From NCBI RefSeq assembly GCF_018917235.1, contig NZ_JAHLOF010000001.1, positions 372,001 to 436,000 on the forward strand: a stretch of 64,000 nucleotides of DNA, read 5' to 3'. Below, piece by piece: positions 28,676 through 38,985 of this stretch. How positions within the stretch are numbered: the first letter of the stretch is position 1; the number at the start of each line of letters is the position of its first letter. The translations under genes and the position numbers were made by a program. The DNA comes from Metaclostridioides mangenotii. Lineage in GTDB: Bacteria > Bacillota > Clostridia > Peptostreptococcales > Peptostreptococcaceae. The notes under the pieces were generated by a model. That model was given only the letters and a program-made list of their open reading frames with translations, was not told the origin of the DNA and did not search any database.

Positions 28676-30607
28676 TTATAATTTTCTTTGTATTTCTTTA
28701 GTTATATATGCCTCTATTATATCGCCTTCTTTAAGATCATTATAGTTTACAATACTTATACCACATTCGTATCCTGTGTTAACTTCTTTAACATCATCTT
28801 TAAATCTCTTAAGTGCGGCGATCTCACCTTCATGGATTATTATACTATCTCTTACTATTCTTACTTTACAGTTTCTAAATATTTTACCATCAATTACATA
28901 ACATCCACATACTGTTCCAACTCCAGATATTTTGTATATTTCTCTTATCTCAGCTTTTCCAGTATCTTCATCAACGTATTCAGGATCTAACATTCCAGTC
29001 ATAGCTTGCTTAATGTCATCTATAGCCTTATAGATTATTGTGTAAGTCCTTACATCAACATTTTCTTTTTTAGCTAATGACTCTGCTCCTGGAACTGGTC
29101 TTACATTAAATCCAATTATTATCGCGTTTGACGCAGCTGCTAGTAATACATCAGACTCTGTAACTGCTCCTGCTCCACTGTGTATTACTCTTACTTGTAC
29201 TTCTTCGTTAGAAAGTTTTTCAAGTGATTGCTTAACTGCTTGTACAGAACCTTGTACGTCTGCTTTTATAACTATATTAAGATCTTTTACATTTCCTTCA
29301 TTCATTTGCTCAAATAGTGCATCAAGAGACAATCTTTGAGTAGCTTTCATTTGTTCATCTCTCTGCATTTGTTTTCTTCTATCTGCAACACTTCTAGCTA
29401 TTTTGTCAGTTGGAACTTCAACAAACTGATCTCCACCTTGTGGAACTTCAGATAAACCTAATATCTCAACAGCTGTAGATGGCCCAGCTACTTTTACTCT
29501 CTTACCTTTAGAGTTAATCATGGCTCTTACTTTACCACTTGTAGCACCTGCAACTATAGGATCTCCTACACGAAGAGTTCCACCTTGTACAAGCACAGTG
29601 GCAACTGGTCCTCTACCTTTGTCTAACTCGGCTTCAATTACTGTACCAACTGCTCTCTTGTCAGGATTAGCTCTTAATTCTTCAACTTCAGCAACTAAAA
29701 GAACCATTTCCAATAGAGTATCTATTCCTTCTCTCTTCTTAGCTGATACTGGTACAGATATTACATCTCCACCCCAGTCTTCAACTAATAGTCCTTGATC
29801 TGCCAGTTCTTGTTTAACTTTATCAGGATTTGCTTCTGGTTTATCAATTTTGTTTATGGCTACTATTAGAGGAACACCTGCTGCCTTTGTATGGTTTATT
29901 GCTTCTATAGTTTGAGGCATTATACCATCATCAGCTGCGACAACTAGTATAGCTATATCTGTAACTTGAGCACCTCTAGCTCTCATTGAAGTAAAGGCCT
30001 CATGTCCTGGTGTATCTAAGAAAACAATCTTCTGTTCTTTTACCATAACTTCAGAAGCACCTATATGTTGAGTTATACCACCTGCTTCAGCTGAAATAAC
30101 ATTTGACTCTCTTATAGCATCAAGGAGAGAAGTTTTACCATGGTCAACGTGACCCATAACAGTCACTACTGGTGGTCTAGGTTTTAAATCCTCTTCTTTA
30201 TCTTCTTCGATTTGCATTAATTCTTCAATTTCCAGAGCTTCTTTCTCATCACTTTCTGATTGAACTAATTCAAATCCGTATTCATTCACAATTAAAGATG
30301 CTATTTCAAAACTTAGCTCTTGATTTATTGTTGCCATTGTTCCCATTTTCATAAGCTTCATTATTATTTCTGAAGCAGGTTTATCTAATCTTTCAGTTAA
30401 ATCCTTAACTGTAATTTCACCTTCTACTACTATTTTATTTCCATTATCTTCTTCTAAATCAGATAATTCCATTGCGATCTCTAGATTTTCACCTTCTAGA
30501 ACATCGTCTTTTGCTACGTTTATATCTAACTCAGCAAGTTTTTCTATTAAACTCTCTGTAGATATATTTAAATTCTCTGCTACCTGGTATACTCTTGTTT
30601 TTGACAC
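28676..30607 (-). CDS. infB: Translation initiation factor IF-2
   Basis: GTPase that places initiator tRNA on the ribosome. The 643 residues include two N-terminal IF2-N segments (about 1-55 and 60-115), a short acidic linker, the G domain (GHVDHGKTS, then [12 protein letters not shown] and SAK), and domains II to IV. The N-terminal linker is much shorter than in B. subtilis, which explains the reduced length. It follows ylxQ by 21 bases. Confidence 0.98.
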   Translation of the reverse strand: MSKTRVYQVAENLNISTESLIEKLAELDINVAKDDVLEGENLEIAMELSDLEEDNGNKIVVEGEITVKDLTERLDKPASEIIMKLMKMGTMATINQELSFEIASLIVNEYGFELVQSESDEKEALEIEELMQIEEDKEEDLKPRPPVVTVMGHVDHGKTSLLDAIRESNVISAEAGGITQHIGASEVMVKEQKIVFLDTPGHEAFTSMRARGAQVTDIAILVVAADDGIMPQTIEAINHTKAAGVPLIVAINKIDKPEANPDKVKQELADQGLLVEDWGGDVISVPVSAKKREGIDTLLEMVLLVAEVEELRANPDKRAVGTVIEAELDKGRGPVATVLVQGGTLRVGDPIVAGATSGKVRAMINSKGKRVKVAGPSTAVEILGLSEVPQGGDQFVEVPTDKIARSVADRRKQMQRDEQMKATQRLSLDALFEQMNEGNVKDLNIVIKADVQGSVQAVKQSLEKLSNEEVQVRVIHSGAGAVTESDVLLAAASNAIIIGFNVRPVPGAESLAKKENVDVRTYTIIYKAIDDIKQAMTGMLDPEYVDEDTGKAEIREIYKISGVGTVCGCYVIDGKIFRNCKVRIVRDSIIIHEGEIAALKRFKDDVKEVNTGYECGISIVNYNDLKEGDIIEAYITKEIQRKL

Positions 30608-30628
30608 AAGATCACCCCCTATTATATT

Positions 30629-30949
30629 TTAAACTTCCATTAATCGCTTGATACTTTCTGCAAAACCATCATCTTTTATTCCAATCACAGCTCTAGGAGA
30701 TTTCCCCATTGCTAAGCCCATATCATTTTTAGTTGAGCAGATTATATATGGTATTTTTCTATATGATGACTTATCTTTGAATAGTTTTTGTGTATTATTT
30801 GATGCATCTTCTGCTATAAGTACAAGTTTAACTCTACCCTTTTTAAGTTCTAACAAAGTAGAATCATCTCCAGATACAACTTTTCCAGCTCTCATAGCAA
30901 GACCTATCAATGAAAAAACCTTTTTTATTTTATCTTCATTATTTATCAT
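30629..30949 (-). CDS. ylxQ: YlxQ, L7Ae-family RNA-binding protein
   Basis: Small 106-residue member of the L7Ae/L30e kink-turn-binding family. The family stretch GLAMRAGKVVSGDD is near the N-terminus, followed by LVLIAEDASNNT. It overlaps ylxR by 11 bases and sits between ylxR and infB, the normal nus-operon position. Its cellular target is not well established. Confidence 0.92.
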   Translation of the reverse strand: MINNEDKIKKVFSLIGLAMRAGKVVSGDDSTLLELKKGRVKLVLIAEDASNNTQKLFKDKSSYRKIPYIICSTKNDMGLAMGKSPRAVIGIKDDGFAESIKRLMEV

Positions 30950-31214
30950 CGCTATCTAACTCCGATAATATACTGTTGTAAACTTCATCTGGAATCTCCA
31001 TTTTAAACGCTTTGTTTAAAGCTTTGCTTTTAATAGCTTTTTTTATACATTCTTCACTTTTACAAATGTACGCTCCCCTACCATTAGCTTTCATAGTTTT
31101 ATCCACAAAGATTTCTCCTTCTTTGTTTTTGACTATTCTCATCAGCTCTTTCTTAGAATCTCGATCTTGACATGAGATACATTTTCTCTGAGGCACTTTC
31201 TTTACCTTTTTCAA
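30939..31214 (-). CDS. ylxR: YlxR (DUF448) nucleic-acid-binding protein
   Basis: A 91-residue protein with the family motifs RKCISCQ near the start and GRGAYICKSEECI in the middle. It is very basic, which fits nucleic-acid binding. It lies between nusA and ylxQ. YlxR proteins have been implicated in RNase P modulation and gene regulation, but the role here is inferred only from the family. Confidence 0.93.
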   Translation of the reverse strand: MKKVKKVPQRKCISCQDRDSKKELMRIVKNKEGEIFVDKTMKANGRGAYICKSEECIKKAIKSKALNKAFKMEIPDEVYNSILSELDSDDK

Positions 31215-31277
31215 AAATAACCCCTCCTTATTATCTCTAATAGCCTAAATTATTATCATTTATTTTATTCTTAATGA

Positions 31278-32474
31278 TTATAATTCGTCAGACTCTTCTA
31301 TAGTATTTGTATCTTCAACTTCTACTACTTCTTCTAAATTGTTTTCATCTTCATAATCAGCTGATTCGCCTAAGTTGTCTATATCAACATCGTTAGATAA
31401 CTCATCTTCTTTAGAATTTGCAGCTGCTAACATATCTGCTTCTGCTTGAGACTCGCTCTTGATGTCTATCTTCCAGTTAGTAAGTTTTGCTGCTAATCTT
31501 GCATTTTGCCCTTCTTTACCTATAGCTAATGACAATTGGTAATCCGGAACAACTACTAAAGCAGACTTTTCTTCTTCATTTACATCGACCTTAACAACTT
31601 TAGATGGGCTAAGTGACGCTGATATAAATGCTGCTGGATCTTCATCGTACTTAATTATATCTATTTTTTCGTCCCCAAGTTCGTCTACTATATTTTTTAC
31701 TCTTAGACCTTTAGGACCGACACATGCTCCTATTGGATCTATCTTATCATCTATAGATTTAACTGCCATTTTTGTTCTTGAACCAGCTTCTCTAGCTACA
31801 GATTTTATTTGAACAATTCCTTCATATATTTCTGGAACTTCTTCTTCAAATAATCTCTTAACCAGTCCTGGATGACTTCTAGATACTACTATTTGAGGTC
31901 CTTTATTTGTTTTCTTAACTTCTAATATATAGAACTTCATCTTCTGTCCAGCTTTATAAAACTCTTGAGGTATTTGCTCTGTTTGAGTCATTATACCCTC
32001 TATTCTTCCTAAGTTAACGTGAACTACATTTTTGTTTGCTCTAGCAACTTCTCCAGATACTATTTCATTTTCTTTTTCTATAAATTCTTTATAAACTATT
32101 TCTCTTTCAGCTTCTCTTATTCTTTGTACTACAACTTGCTTTGCAGTCTGAGCAGCGATTCTTCCAAAATCTTTTGGAGTTACTTCATTTTCAATTATAT
32201 CCCCTAGTTCATAGTTAGGATTTATTTTTCTAGCATCCTCTATATCGATCTCTAAAAAAGCATCGTATAAATCAGATTCATCCACTACTGTTCTCTGAGA
32301 AAAAACTCTTATACCATTTTCTTTATCAAACTCTACTCTTACATTTTGAGCTGATCCAAAGTTCTTCTTATATGCAGTTAAAACTGCCTGTTCAATAGTG
32401 TCAATTAATATATCTCTGTCTACTCCTCTGTCAACTACTAATTCATCCAATGCTTCCATAAACTCGTGATTCAT
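31278..32474 (-). CDS. nusA: Transcription termination/antitermination factor NusA
   Basis: RNA polymerase-associated factor that promotes pausing and intrinsic termination. The 398 residues have the N-terminal polymerase-binding domain (1-130), an S1 domain (about 135-200), and two KH domains with [12 protein letters not shown] and [15 protein letters not shown]. An acidic tail follows. No C-terminal AR repeats are present, as usual in Firmicutes. It may control its own operon through the leader terminator at 33011-33046. Confidence 0.98.
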   Translation of the reverse strand: MNHEFMEALDELVVDRGVDRDILIDTIEQAVLTAYKKNFGSAQNVRVEFDKENGIRVFSQRTVVDESDLYDAFLEIDIEDARKINPNYELGDIIENEVTPKDFGRIAAQTAKQVVVQRIREAEREIVYKEFIEKENEIVSGEVARANKNVVHVNLGRIEGIMTQTEQIPQEFYKAGQKMKFYILEVKKTNKGPQIVVSRSHPGLVKRLFEEEVPEIYEGIVQIKSVAREAGSRTKMAVKSIDDKIDPIGACVGPKGLRVKNIVDELGDEKIDIIKYDEDPAAFISASLSPSKVVKVDVNEEEKSALVVVPDYQLSLAIGKEGQNARLAAKLTNWKIDIKSESQAEADMLAAANSKEDELSNDVDIDNLGESADYEDENNLEEVVEVEDTNTIEESDEL

Positions 32475-32506
32475 TTTCCCATATCCTCCATAGTTTTATT
32501 ATACCT

Positions 32507-32968
32507 TTAAAACTTAATCGCCAACCTAATAATTGCGACATCTTTTCTATCAAAATCAACAGTATCTCCATTTACATCAAGTTTTATAATATTCTCTGGT
32601 GTCAATTCTATAAGTGTTCCTTCATACTGTTTACTTCCATTTAGAGGTTTATATAGTTTTAGTTCTACATCTCTACCTTTATATCTAACGAAGTCTTTTT
32701 CTTTTTTAAGTGGTCTATCAAGACCTGGTGAAGAAACTTCTAAGAAATAATTTTCCTGTATGGGGTCTTTTTCATCAAGAATTGGACTCAGCTCTCTACT
32801 TATCGTTTCACATTCAGAAAGTGAGATTCCATCTGGTTTATCTATATATATTCTCAGGTAATATTCACCTGACTCTTTTACGTACTCTACATCAACTAAT
32901 TCAAATCCATGACTGTCAGTAACTTCAGTTACTATGCTTTCTACTAAAGCTTCTAAATTTTTCTTCAT
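32507..32968 (-). CDS. rimP: Ribosome maturation factor RimP
   Basis: 30S assembly factor acting before S12 joins. The 153-residue product carries the family motif EVSSPGLDRPLKKEKDF. The start is ATG 32968, eight bases after AAGGAGG; an earlier in-frame start at 33058 would include the leader terminator and is rejected. It is the first gene of rimP-nusA-ylxR-ylxQ-infB-rbfA-nrnA-truB-ribF. Confidence 0.96.
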   Translation of the reverse strand: MKKNLEALVESIVTEVTDSHGFELVDVEYVKESGEYYLRIYIDKPDGISLSECETISRELSPILDEKDPIQENYFLEVSSPGLDRPLKKEKDFVRYKGRDVELKLYKPLNGSKQYEGTLIELTPENIIKLDVNGDTVDFDRKDVAIIRLAIKF

Positions 32969-33010
32969 CTTTTTAACCTCCTTATTCAATTGTAATAAAT
33001 CTAACATATC

Positions 33011-33046
33011 ATAAAACAAAAGAGTGAGAACTGACGCCCCACTCTT
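33011..33046 (-). terminator. Hairpin terminator in the rimP-nusA leader (possible attenuator)
   Basis: AAGAGTG (33020-33026) and CACTCTT (33040-33046) form a 7-bp stem with a 13-base loop, followed on the minus strand by TTGTTTT. It is downstream of polC but also downstream of a promoter at 33077-33105 and upstream of the rimP ribosome-binding site, with no room for another promoter after it. Confidence 0.7.
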
Positions 33047-33076
33047 ATTTTTGACCAAGTATGTTGTTTTAATTAC

Positions 33077-33105
33077 ATAATATCACACATTTTCTAGATT
33101 TGCAA
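33077..33105 (-). promoter_or_regulatory. Promoter of the rimP-nusA-infB operon
   Basis: TTGCAA (33100-33105), a 17-bp spacer and TATTAT (33077-33082), with TGA before the -10 (extended -10), just past the polC stop. The predicted start near 33070 lies about 24 bases before the leader hairpin. Confidence 0.65.
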
Positions 33106-33109
33106 ATTT

Positions 33110-36100
33110 TTAAAATAATGAAAGCTGATTTTTATCGCTCATTTGCTCTAGTGAGCCATGATTTGTAAGTACTTCTATTACAGGTTTCGAAACTTTTGCT
33201 CTCTTTCTAAGGTCTTCTTTAGATATGAATTCACCCAACTCACGCTCTTTTTGAATATTTATAGCGGCATTTTCTCCAAGACCCTGTAACGATGTCATAG
33301 GAGGAAGTATAGTCTTTCCACCTACCACTTTGAACTCTTTGGCATCGGATTTGTATATATCTACAGGCAAAATTTTTATACCTCTTGCATACATCTCAAG
33401 AGCAACTTCTAAAACCGTGTACATACTTTTTTCTTTAGTTGTTGCATCGTTTCCTAAAGCTTCTATTTCATGCATCTTACCCTTAATTGCATCCATCCCT
33501 TTAACAACTAAATCAGAATCAAAGTCCTCAACCTTAGTTGTAAAGTAGGTTGCATAAAACGCCTCTGGATAATAAACTTTACAATATGCTAGTCTAAAAG
33601 ATGTCATAACGTATGCAACTGCATGTGCCTTTGGGAACATATACTTGATTTTTTTGCATGACTGTATATACCAATCTGGTACGTTATTTTTAACCATCTC
33701 TTCTACGTGCTCTGGCTTTAGACCTTTTCCTTTTCTAACACTCTCCATTATTGTGAAACTCATCTTCGGAGGCAAACCCTGAAATATAAGGTAGTTCATT
33801 ATATCATCACGCGTAGATATAACTTCTTTTAGCCCAACTATGTCTTCCCTGACCAAATCTTGAGCATTGTTTACCCATACATCAGTACCATGAGAAAGGC
33901 CTGAGATTCTAACTAGTTCTGCAAATGTAGTCGGCTTTGTATCAAGTAGCATCTGTCTAACAAACTTTGTCCCAAACTCTGGAATTGCTAAACATCCAAT
34001 AGGACAACCTATATCTTCTGGGATAACCCCTAAAGCTTCTGTAGAAGTAAACAGAGACATAGTCTTCTTATCATCTAAAGGTATATCTAAAATATTGATA
34101 CCTGTTATATCTTCAATCATTCTTATAAGGGTCGGACCATCGTGTCCTAGTATGTCAAGTTTAAGTATCCTACCACTTATTGAATGGTAGTCAAAGTGAG
34201 TTGTTATAACTCCAGATTCCTTATCATTTGCCGGATATTGAATCGGTGTGAAATCATATACATCTTTATAATCTGGTATAACCATTACTCCACCAGGATG
34301 TTGACCTGATGTACGTTTTACACCTGTACATCCATTAGAAAGTCGTAAAACTTCAGCATTTGGTACTGTAATATTATTTTCTTCTACGAATTTTCTAGCA
34401 TAACCGAAGGCAGTCTTATCTGCAACTGTACCTATTGTCCCGGCTCTATATACATATCCCTCACCGAAAAGTTCTTCAGTATATTTATGTATTGTAGGTT
34501 GGTAATTTCCTGAGAAGTTAAGATCTATATCAGGCTCCTTGTCTCCTTCAAATCCTAAGAAGACTTCAAAAGGTATATCATGTCCATTTTTTGTGAGCGG
34601 TCTTCCACATTTGGGGCAATCTTTATCAGGTAAATCTACTCCAGATCCCCATTCTCCTACTTCATAAAAATAAGAATACTTACAGTCTTCATTTTCACAT
34701 ATATAATGTGCTGGTAAAGGGTTAACCTCTGTTATATCGCTCATTGTAGCTGCAAATGAAGATCCAACTGATCCCCTAGATCCAACTAAATATCCATCTT
34801 CCATAGATTTTGCAACAAGTTTTTGGGCTATTATATACATGACCGCATAACCATTACTTATTATAGAATTCAACTCTCTATCTAACCTTTTTTTAACTAC
34901 ATCAGGAAGTGGATCTCCGTAAATCCTTATAGCCTTTTTGTAGCACATCTCTCTAAGCTCGACATCAGATCCTTCGATTACTGGAGGATACGTTTCATCT
35001 GGGATAGGTTTTACATCTTCCACCATATCCGCAATTTTATTAGTATTTTCTACAACTACTTCGTAAGCCAGTTCTTCCCCTAAGTAGCTAAACTCCTCTA
35101 GCATTTCATCTGTAGTTCTAAAATGTAAATAAGTCTCTTCCTCATCATTTTTAAAGCCTTGAGAATACTTCAAAACTGTTCTAAGTACGGCCTCGTGTTT
35201 ATCTAAAAAGTGCACATCTCCCGTGGCAACAGGTATTTTTCCAAATTTTTTTGCTATCTCAACGAGTCTTCTATTGATATTTCTTAGCTCATCCTTATCT
35301 CTGACTTCTCCTTTATCAATCATAAACTGATTATTATCAGTAGGCATTATTTCAATATAATCGTAAAGTTCCAGAATTTTTCCTAGATCTTCTTCAGGCG
35401 TATTTTTTTTAACTGCTTGATATACTATACCAGCCTCACATGCAGAACCTACAATTATTCCTTCCTTCAATTCATTTAATACACTTCTCATAATCCGTGG
35501 CGCTCTGTAAAAATGATTTATATGTGCATCAGAAACTATTTTATACAAATTTTTAATACCAGTTTGGTTTTTGGCTATAAGAGTTATATGATTTGTATTT
35601 AATTTGGTATAATCTATTTTTCCTAAGACATCATTCACTTCACTTAGAGTATTTGCACCCTTTTCTTTTAACATATTTAAAAATTTAATAAAAATATTTG
35701 CCGTAGCCTCAGCATCATCTACCGCCCTATGGTGGTTTAGCAGAGGAATGCCTAGTGCCTTCGCTACAACATTAAGCCTATGTCTCTTTAAGTCAGGTAA
35801 AAGCACCTTAGCTAGCATCAATGTATCGACACTTTTACTATTGTACTCAATTCCCATTTGTCTGCATTTTTCTGCTATAAACCCTGTGTCAAATTCAGCA
35901 TTATGGGCCACTAACACGCTATTATCTATAAAATCCATAAATTTAGGTAGTACCTCTTCAATTGTTGGTTTATCTTTAACTAAATCATTTGTAATTCCGG
36001 TAAGTTCTTGAATTTTATACGATATATCTTTTTCAGGATTAACGAGTTCACTAAATCTATCTACTACCTTATAATCTTTAATTTTAACTGCACCTATCTC

Positions 36101-37408
36101 AGTGATTTTATCATTTGTATTAGAAAAACCTGTCGTCTCTATATCAAATACTACAAATGATTGAGAAAGTTCTAGATCATTTGCATCCTCTATTATCTTA
36201 AAATCATCTTCTACTAAGTAACCCTCAACGCCGTAAAGAACTTTTATATCGTTTGCTTTAGCTGCAGACATCGCGTCTGGAAATCCCTGAACAACACCGT
36301 GATCAGTAATAGCAATAGCACTGTGGCCCCAAGCAGCAGCTCTTGACACAAGATCTTTAACAGAACAAATGGCATCCATAGAAGACATCTGAGTATGTGC
36401 ATGTAGCTCAACTCTTTTTTTCTCAGATCTATCAAATCTCTGTGGTCTCTCTTCTTCTCTTATACCGCTAATAGTCATACTTATTTCTCTTTGGTAAGTA
36501 TCATAAATTACATCGCCTTTAATCTTTAAATAAGTTCCTTTTTTAACTCGATCGAGAACTCTATCTTTATTTGTGTCAGTTAAGAACAACTTACATGCAA
36601 TTGAACTTGTATAATCAGTTATCAGTGCTATCATCAATATTTTCCCGTTTCTTAATTCTTTAATTTCCACGTCGAAAATATCACCAGTTATACCTACTGT
36701 ACCTGAGTTTTCATTTATGCTTTTAATAGTATCTACAGGAGCATTTACATTGTCCCCGAATATCATATTTTCATCAATTTCATCGTTTAATACAGCACAT
36801 CCTTCTTCAGGTTCCTGATCTATTTCAGATTCTTTCAGTTCAAGTGCTTTTATCTTTTCTTCTAATTCACTATCGCTATTTTTAATTATCCGTTCTATAT
36901 CCACTTCACCATCTACAGCCTTTTCAAGTGTAATATTGAGATCTAAGCCCAATTCTTCTGTAAAAACACTCTTTAAGACATATATTGCATTTTTACTCAT
37001 AAGTCTATCGTAAAAAATAGACTTTGGTAATTTTATCTTTAGATCATCGTCTAAACACATATACTCAATCTGCTTTTGCCAGCCAGCTAATGCTGGACAA
37101 AGCATCTTTAGTATATAAAGGATGTTGGTCCAATATTTTTTTATAATATCCTTGTTTTTAGCTCTATCTAAACCAGTGAATTTAATCTTTATCTTTATAT
37201 CTCTAAAATATCCAAGCTTATTAGATAACTCTTCTCTAAGCATATCTAAAAAGTCGTGTAGAACTATATCTTTAGAAGTAAGGTAAAAATATACAATTTT
37301 ATCTTCTTTAAAGTATACTACACGCTGAATATATACTTCTTTTAATTGCTTATCGAGAATACTATTATTTATATCAAGTTTGTCCAAATATTCCTTTACA
37401 CTATCCAC
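33110..37408 (-). CDS. polC: DNA polymerase III PolC, Gram-positive type
   Basis: Replicative polymerase with built-in proofreading. The 1432-residue chain has an N-terminal domain, an OB fold (about 235-320), a PHP domain interrupted by a DEDD exonuclease (FVVFDIETTGF), a zinc-binding insert with two Cys pairs (CENEDC and CPKC), and the polymerase core with DIDLNFSG. It ends in GSLEQMSDKNQLSLF; the QLSLF end is the usual clamp-binding peptide. Length is normal. It is transcribed from its own extended -10 promoter. Confidence 0.99.
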   Translation of the reverse strand: MDSVKEYLDKLDINNSILDKQLKEVYIQRVVYFKEDKIVYFYLTSKDIVLHDFLDMLREELSNKLGYFRDIKIKIKFTGLDRAKNKDIIKKYWTNILYILKMLCPALAGWQKQIEYMCLDDDLKIKLPKSIFYDRLMSKNAIYVLKSVFTEELGLDLNITLEKAVDGEVDIERIIKNSDSELEEKIKALELKESEIDQEPEEGCAVLNDEIDENMIFGDNVNAPVDTIKSINENSGTVGITGDIFDVEIKELRNGKILMIALITDYTSSIACKLFLTDTNKDRVLDRVKKGTYLKIKGDVIYDTYQREISMTISGIREEERPQRFDRSEKKRVELHAHTQMSSMDAICSVKDLVSRAAAWGHSAIAITDHGVVQGFPDAMSAAKANDIKVLYGVEGYLVEDDFKIIEDANDLELSQSFVVFDIETTGFSNTNDKITEIGAVKIKDYKVVDRFSELVNPEKDISYKIQELTGITNDLVKDKPTIEEVLPKFMDFIDNSVLVAHNAEFDTGFIAEKCRQMGIEYNSKSVDTLMLAKVLLPDLKRHRLNVVAKALGIPLLNHHRAVDDAEATANIFIKFLNMLKEKGANTLSEVNDVLGKIDYTKLNTNHITLIAKNQTGIKNLYKIVSDAHINHFYRAPRIMRSVLNELKEGIIVGSACEAGIVYQAVKKNTPEEDLGKILELYDYIEIMPTDNNQFMIDKGEVRDKDELRNINRRLVEIAKKFGKIPVATGDVHFLDKHEAVLRTVLKYSQGFKNDEEETYLHFRTTDEMLEEFSYLGEELAYEVVVENTNKIADMVEDVKPIPDETYPPVIEGSDVELREMCYKKAIRIYGDPLPDVVKKRLDRELNSIISNGYAVMYIIAQKLVAKSMEDGYLVGSRGSVGSSFAATMSDITEVNPLPAHYICENEDCKYSYFYEVGEWGSGVDLPDKDCPKCGRPLTKNGHDIPFEVFLGFEGDKEPDIDLNFSGNYQPTIHKYTEELFGEGYVYRAGTIGTVADKTAFGYARKFVEENNITVPNAEVLRLSNGCTGVKRTSGQHPGGVMVIPDYKDVYDFTPIQYPANDKESGVITTHFDYHSISGRILKLDILGHDGPTLIRMIEDITGINILDIPLDDKKTMSLFTSTEALGVIPEDIGCPIGCLAIPEFGTKFVRQMLLDTKPTTFAELVRISGLSHGTDVWVNNAQDLVREDIVGLKEVISTRDDIMNYLIFQGLPPKMSFTIMESVRKGKGLKPEHVEEMVKNNVPDWYIQSCKKIKYMFPKAHAVAYVMTSFRLAYCKVYYPEAFYATYFTTKVEDFDSDLVVKGMDAIKGKMHEIEALGNDATTKEKSMYTVLEVALEMYARGIKILPVDIYKSDAKEFKVVGGKTILPPMTSLQGLGENAAINIQKERELGEFISKEDLRKRAKVSKPVIEVLTNHGSLEQMSDKNQLSLF

Positions 37409-37487
37409 TTAATCATCCCTTCCCAAAAGGACTATCTTAAATTCAAATCAATAAGCCGATTCCTTTTTATTCATTTACTCTTCATAG

Positions 37488-37493
37488 ATTATA
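37488..37493 (-). promoter_or_regulatory. Extended -10 promoter of polC
   Basis: TGATATAAT on the minus strand (TATAAT at 37488-37493) lies about 80 bases before the polC start. The -35 is weak, but TG one base before the hexamer compensates. Confidence 0.5.
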
Positions 37494-37510
37494 TCATATA
37501 AATTTGATTC

Positions 37511-37556
37511 AAAATAAATAAAGGCTATAGAAATTTCTGTAATCCCTATAACCTTA
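37511..37556 (-). terminator. Terminator after the glucosaminidase gene
   Basis: AAGGCTATAG (37522-37531) pairs with CTATAACCTT (37547-37556), one wobble, followed by the T-rich TATTTATTTT on the minus strand. Confidence 0.7.
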
Positions 37557-37673
37557 TACACTATTTAATTTTGATACAAGATAAAAATTTTTAGCCTGCA
37601 TCGGTATCTATATTTATTTTGTAATAATACGTACTCTATATAAAATTCTTTCTTAATTATGTATGTTCACAAC

Positions 37674-38714
37674 TTATTTACAATACTGAGGTATTTCAAA
37701 TTCCAGTACTGCATTAGGATCATATATATTTATAAGACCGTTCATTACACCTGAGATTCCATTAGCCCAGTTTACATCAGTTGCATACTGATGCCAAGTT
37801 ACATCGTAATTCCATCTCATCTTATATACACTATTCTGTTTGTATTTACTATTAGGGTAATTCTCTGAAATCCATTTAGCTGAACCATCAATTGTAGCGT
37901 CTACAGTAGTCCACCCATTTGTATAAGCCGCTTCTGCTCCTGAAAGATTTGCAGTTCCGTCTACAGCTCCGATTCCAAAGAAGTTGTATACCATAACTGG
38001 TGTTTCTAATTTCTCACCTTTATATGTTGTTAAAAGTTGCCCTTTAGCTAATGTAGAATTCCCGTATCCAGTTTCCCACATAGAGTGAGCTACAAAATAT
38101 ACTGGGTCAATATTGTATTTTTTCGCTGCATCTTTAAAAGCTTGTCCTTTATTTTTAAATACATCAGAAGTTTTAGAATTTAAATAAGAATTTAATCTAT
38201 CAACTGATACTTCTCTGTATGTATTAGTTGTTAAAAACTGCATCATTCCTCTTTCAGTATTCGTAAAGTTGTAAGGATTTAGATAGTATTCTAAGTCACT
38301 TTTATCTGCACTTACATATGATCTAGATAATTGTTTCATCATATAAGTAGTCATCAATTCACTACTTCTTGATGCATTCTTGTTTACTAAGTTTGTACCT
38401 TGAGCAAGCTGTTTATCTACATGATTGGATAGCGAATAAACTAATGGATTTTTGTTTACAATCGCTCCATTTATATCTATTATTTCACCATCATCTGGCT
38501 CTTCTGTGTTTTCACTTCCAGAGTTAAGTATTCTGTCACTTATTTTTCCAGCTTCTATCATATTAGAATAAACATTACTCCATTTAGAACTTGTCGTACT
38601 TTTTGCTGTTTTATTAGCATTATTATCTAAAACCGCTTGATTCCCAGTAGCATTGGCACTAATAGCTGTCATCTGTAAGACTATAAGCGTAGTTATAAAA
38701 GTCTTTTTATTCAC
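37674..38714 (-). CDS. Secreted N-acetylglucosaminidase (autolysin)
   Basis: Peptidoglycan hydrolase with a Sec signal peptide (about 1-23). The glucosaminidase domain is in the C-terminal half: the catalytic Glu is in MWETGYGNS, with FFGIGAVDG and WISENYPNS typical of the family. The N-terminal part (24-190) has no recognised cell-wall-binding repeat. At 346 residues it is shorter than C. difficile Acd, which I recall at the same position beside polC, so it is a probable shorter relative. The GTG start follows AAGGTGG. Confidence 0.88.
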   Translation of the reverse strand: MNKKTFITTLIVLQMTAISANATGNQAVLDNNANKTAKSTTSSKWSNVYSNMIEAGKISDRILNSGSENTEEPDDGEIIDINGAIVNKNPLVYSLSNHVDKQLAQGTNLVNKNASRSSELMTTYMMKQLSRSYVSADKSDLEYYLNPYNFTNTERGMMQFLTTNTYREVSVDRLNSYLNSKTSDVFKNKGQAFKDAAKKYNIDPVYFVAHSMWETGYGNSTLAKGQLLTTYKGEKLETPVMVYNFFGIGAVDGTANLSGAEAAYTNGWTTVDATIDGSAKWISENYPNSKYKQNSVYKMRWNYDVTWHQYATDVNWANGISGVMNGLINIYDPNAVLEFEIPQYCK

Positions 38715-38926
38715 TCAATATCCCACCTTTTTCTTTTTTTGTAATAATTTTGTAACTATTTCTTATTTATTATACGACAATTATTTTAAAAGGTAAATAC
38801 AGAACACACGTTGCCTGTATAAATTGAGTTGTAAAAAACCTAATCATATAGCTTTAAGCAAAAATAATCTCATCTAATTGGACCATTAAATTTACATTAT
38901 TAATAACTCTCCACTTGTTTTATATC

Positions 38927-38940
38927 TAGTTTGGTATAAT
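38927..38940 (+). promoter_or_regulatory. Extended -10 promoter of the sirtuin gene
   Basis: TGGTATAAT (TATAAT at 38935-38940) lies 46 bases before the ATG. The -35 region is poor, so the TG extension probably matters. Confidence 0.5.
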
Positions 38941-38985
38941 ATAAATAGTGTCAAATGTAATATGGAATGAAGAAAGGAGTTAATT

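Noticed and set aside
32969-33058. 30-residue N-terminal extension of RimP
   Set aside because: It covers the leader terminator and has no ribosome-binding site, whereas AAGGAGG lies eight bases before 32968.
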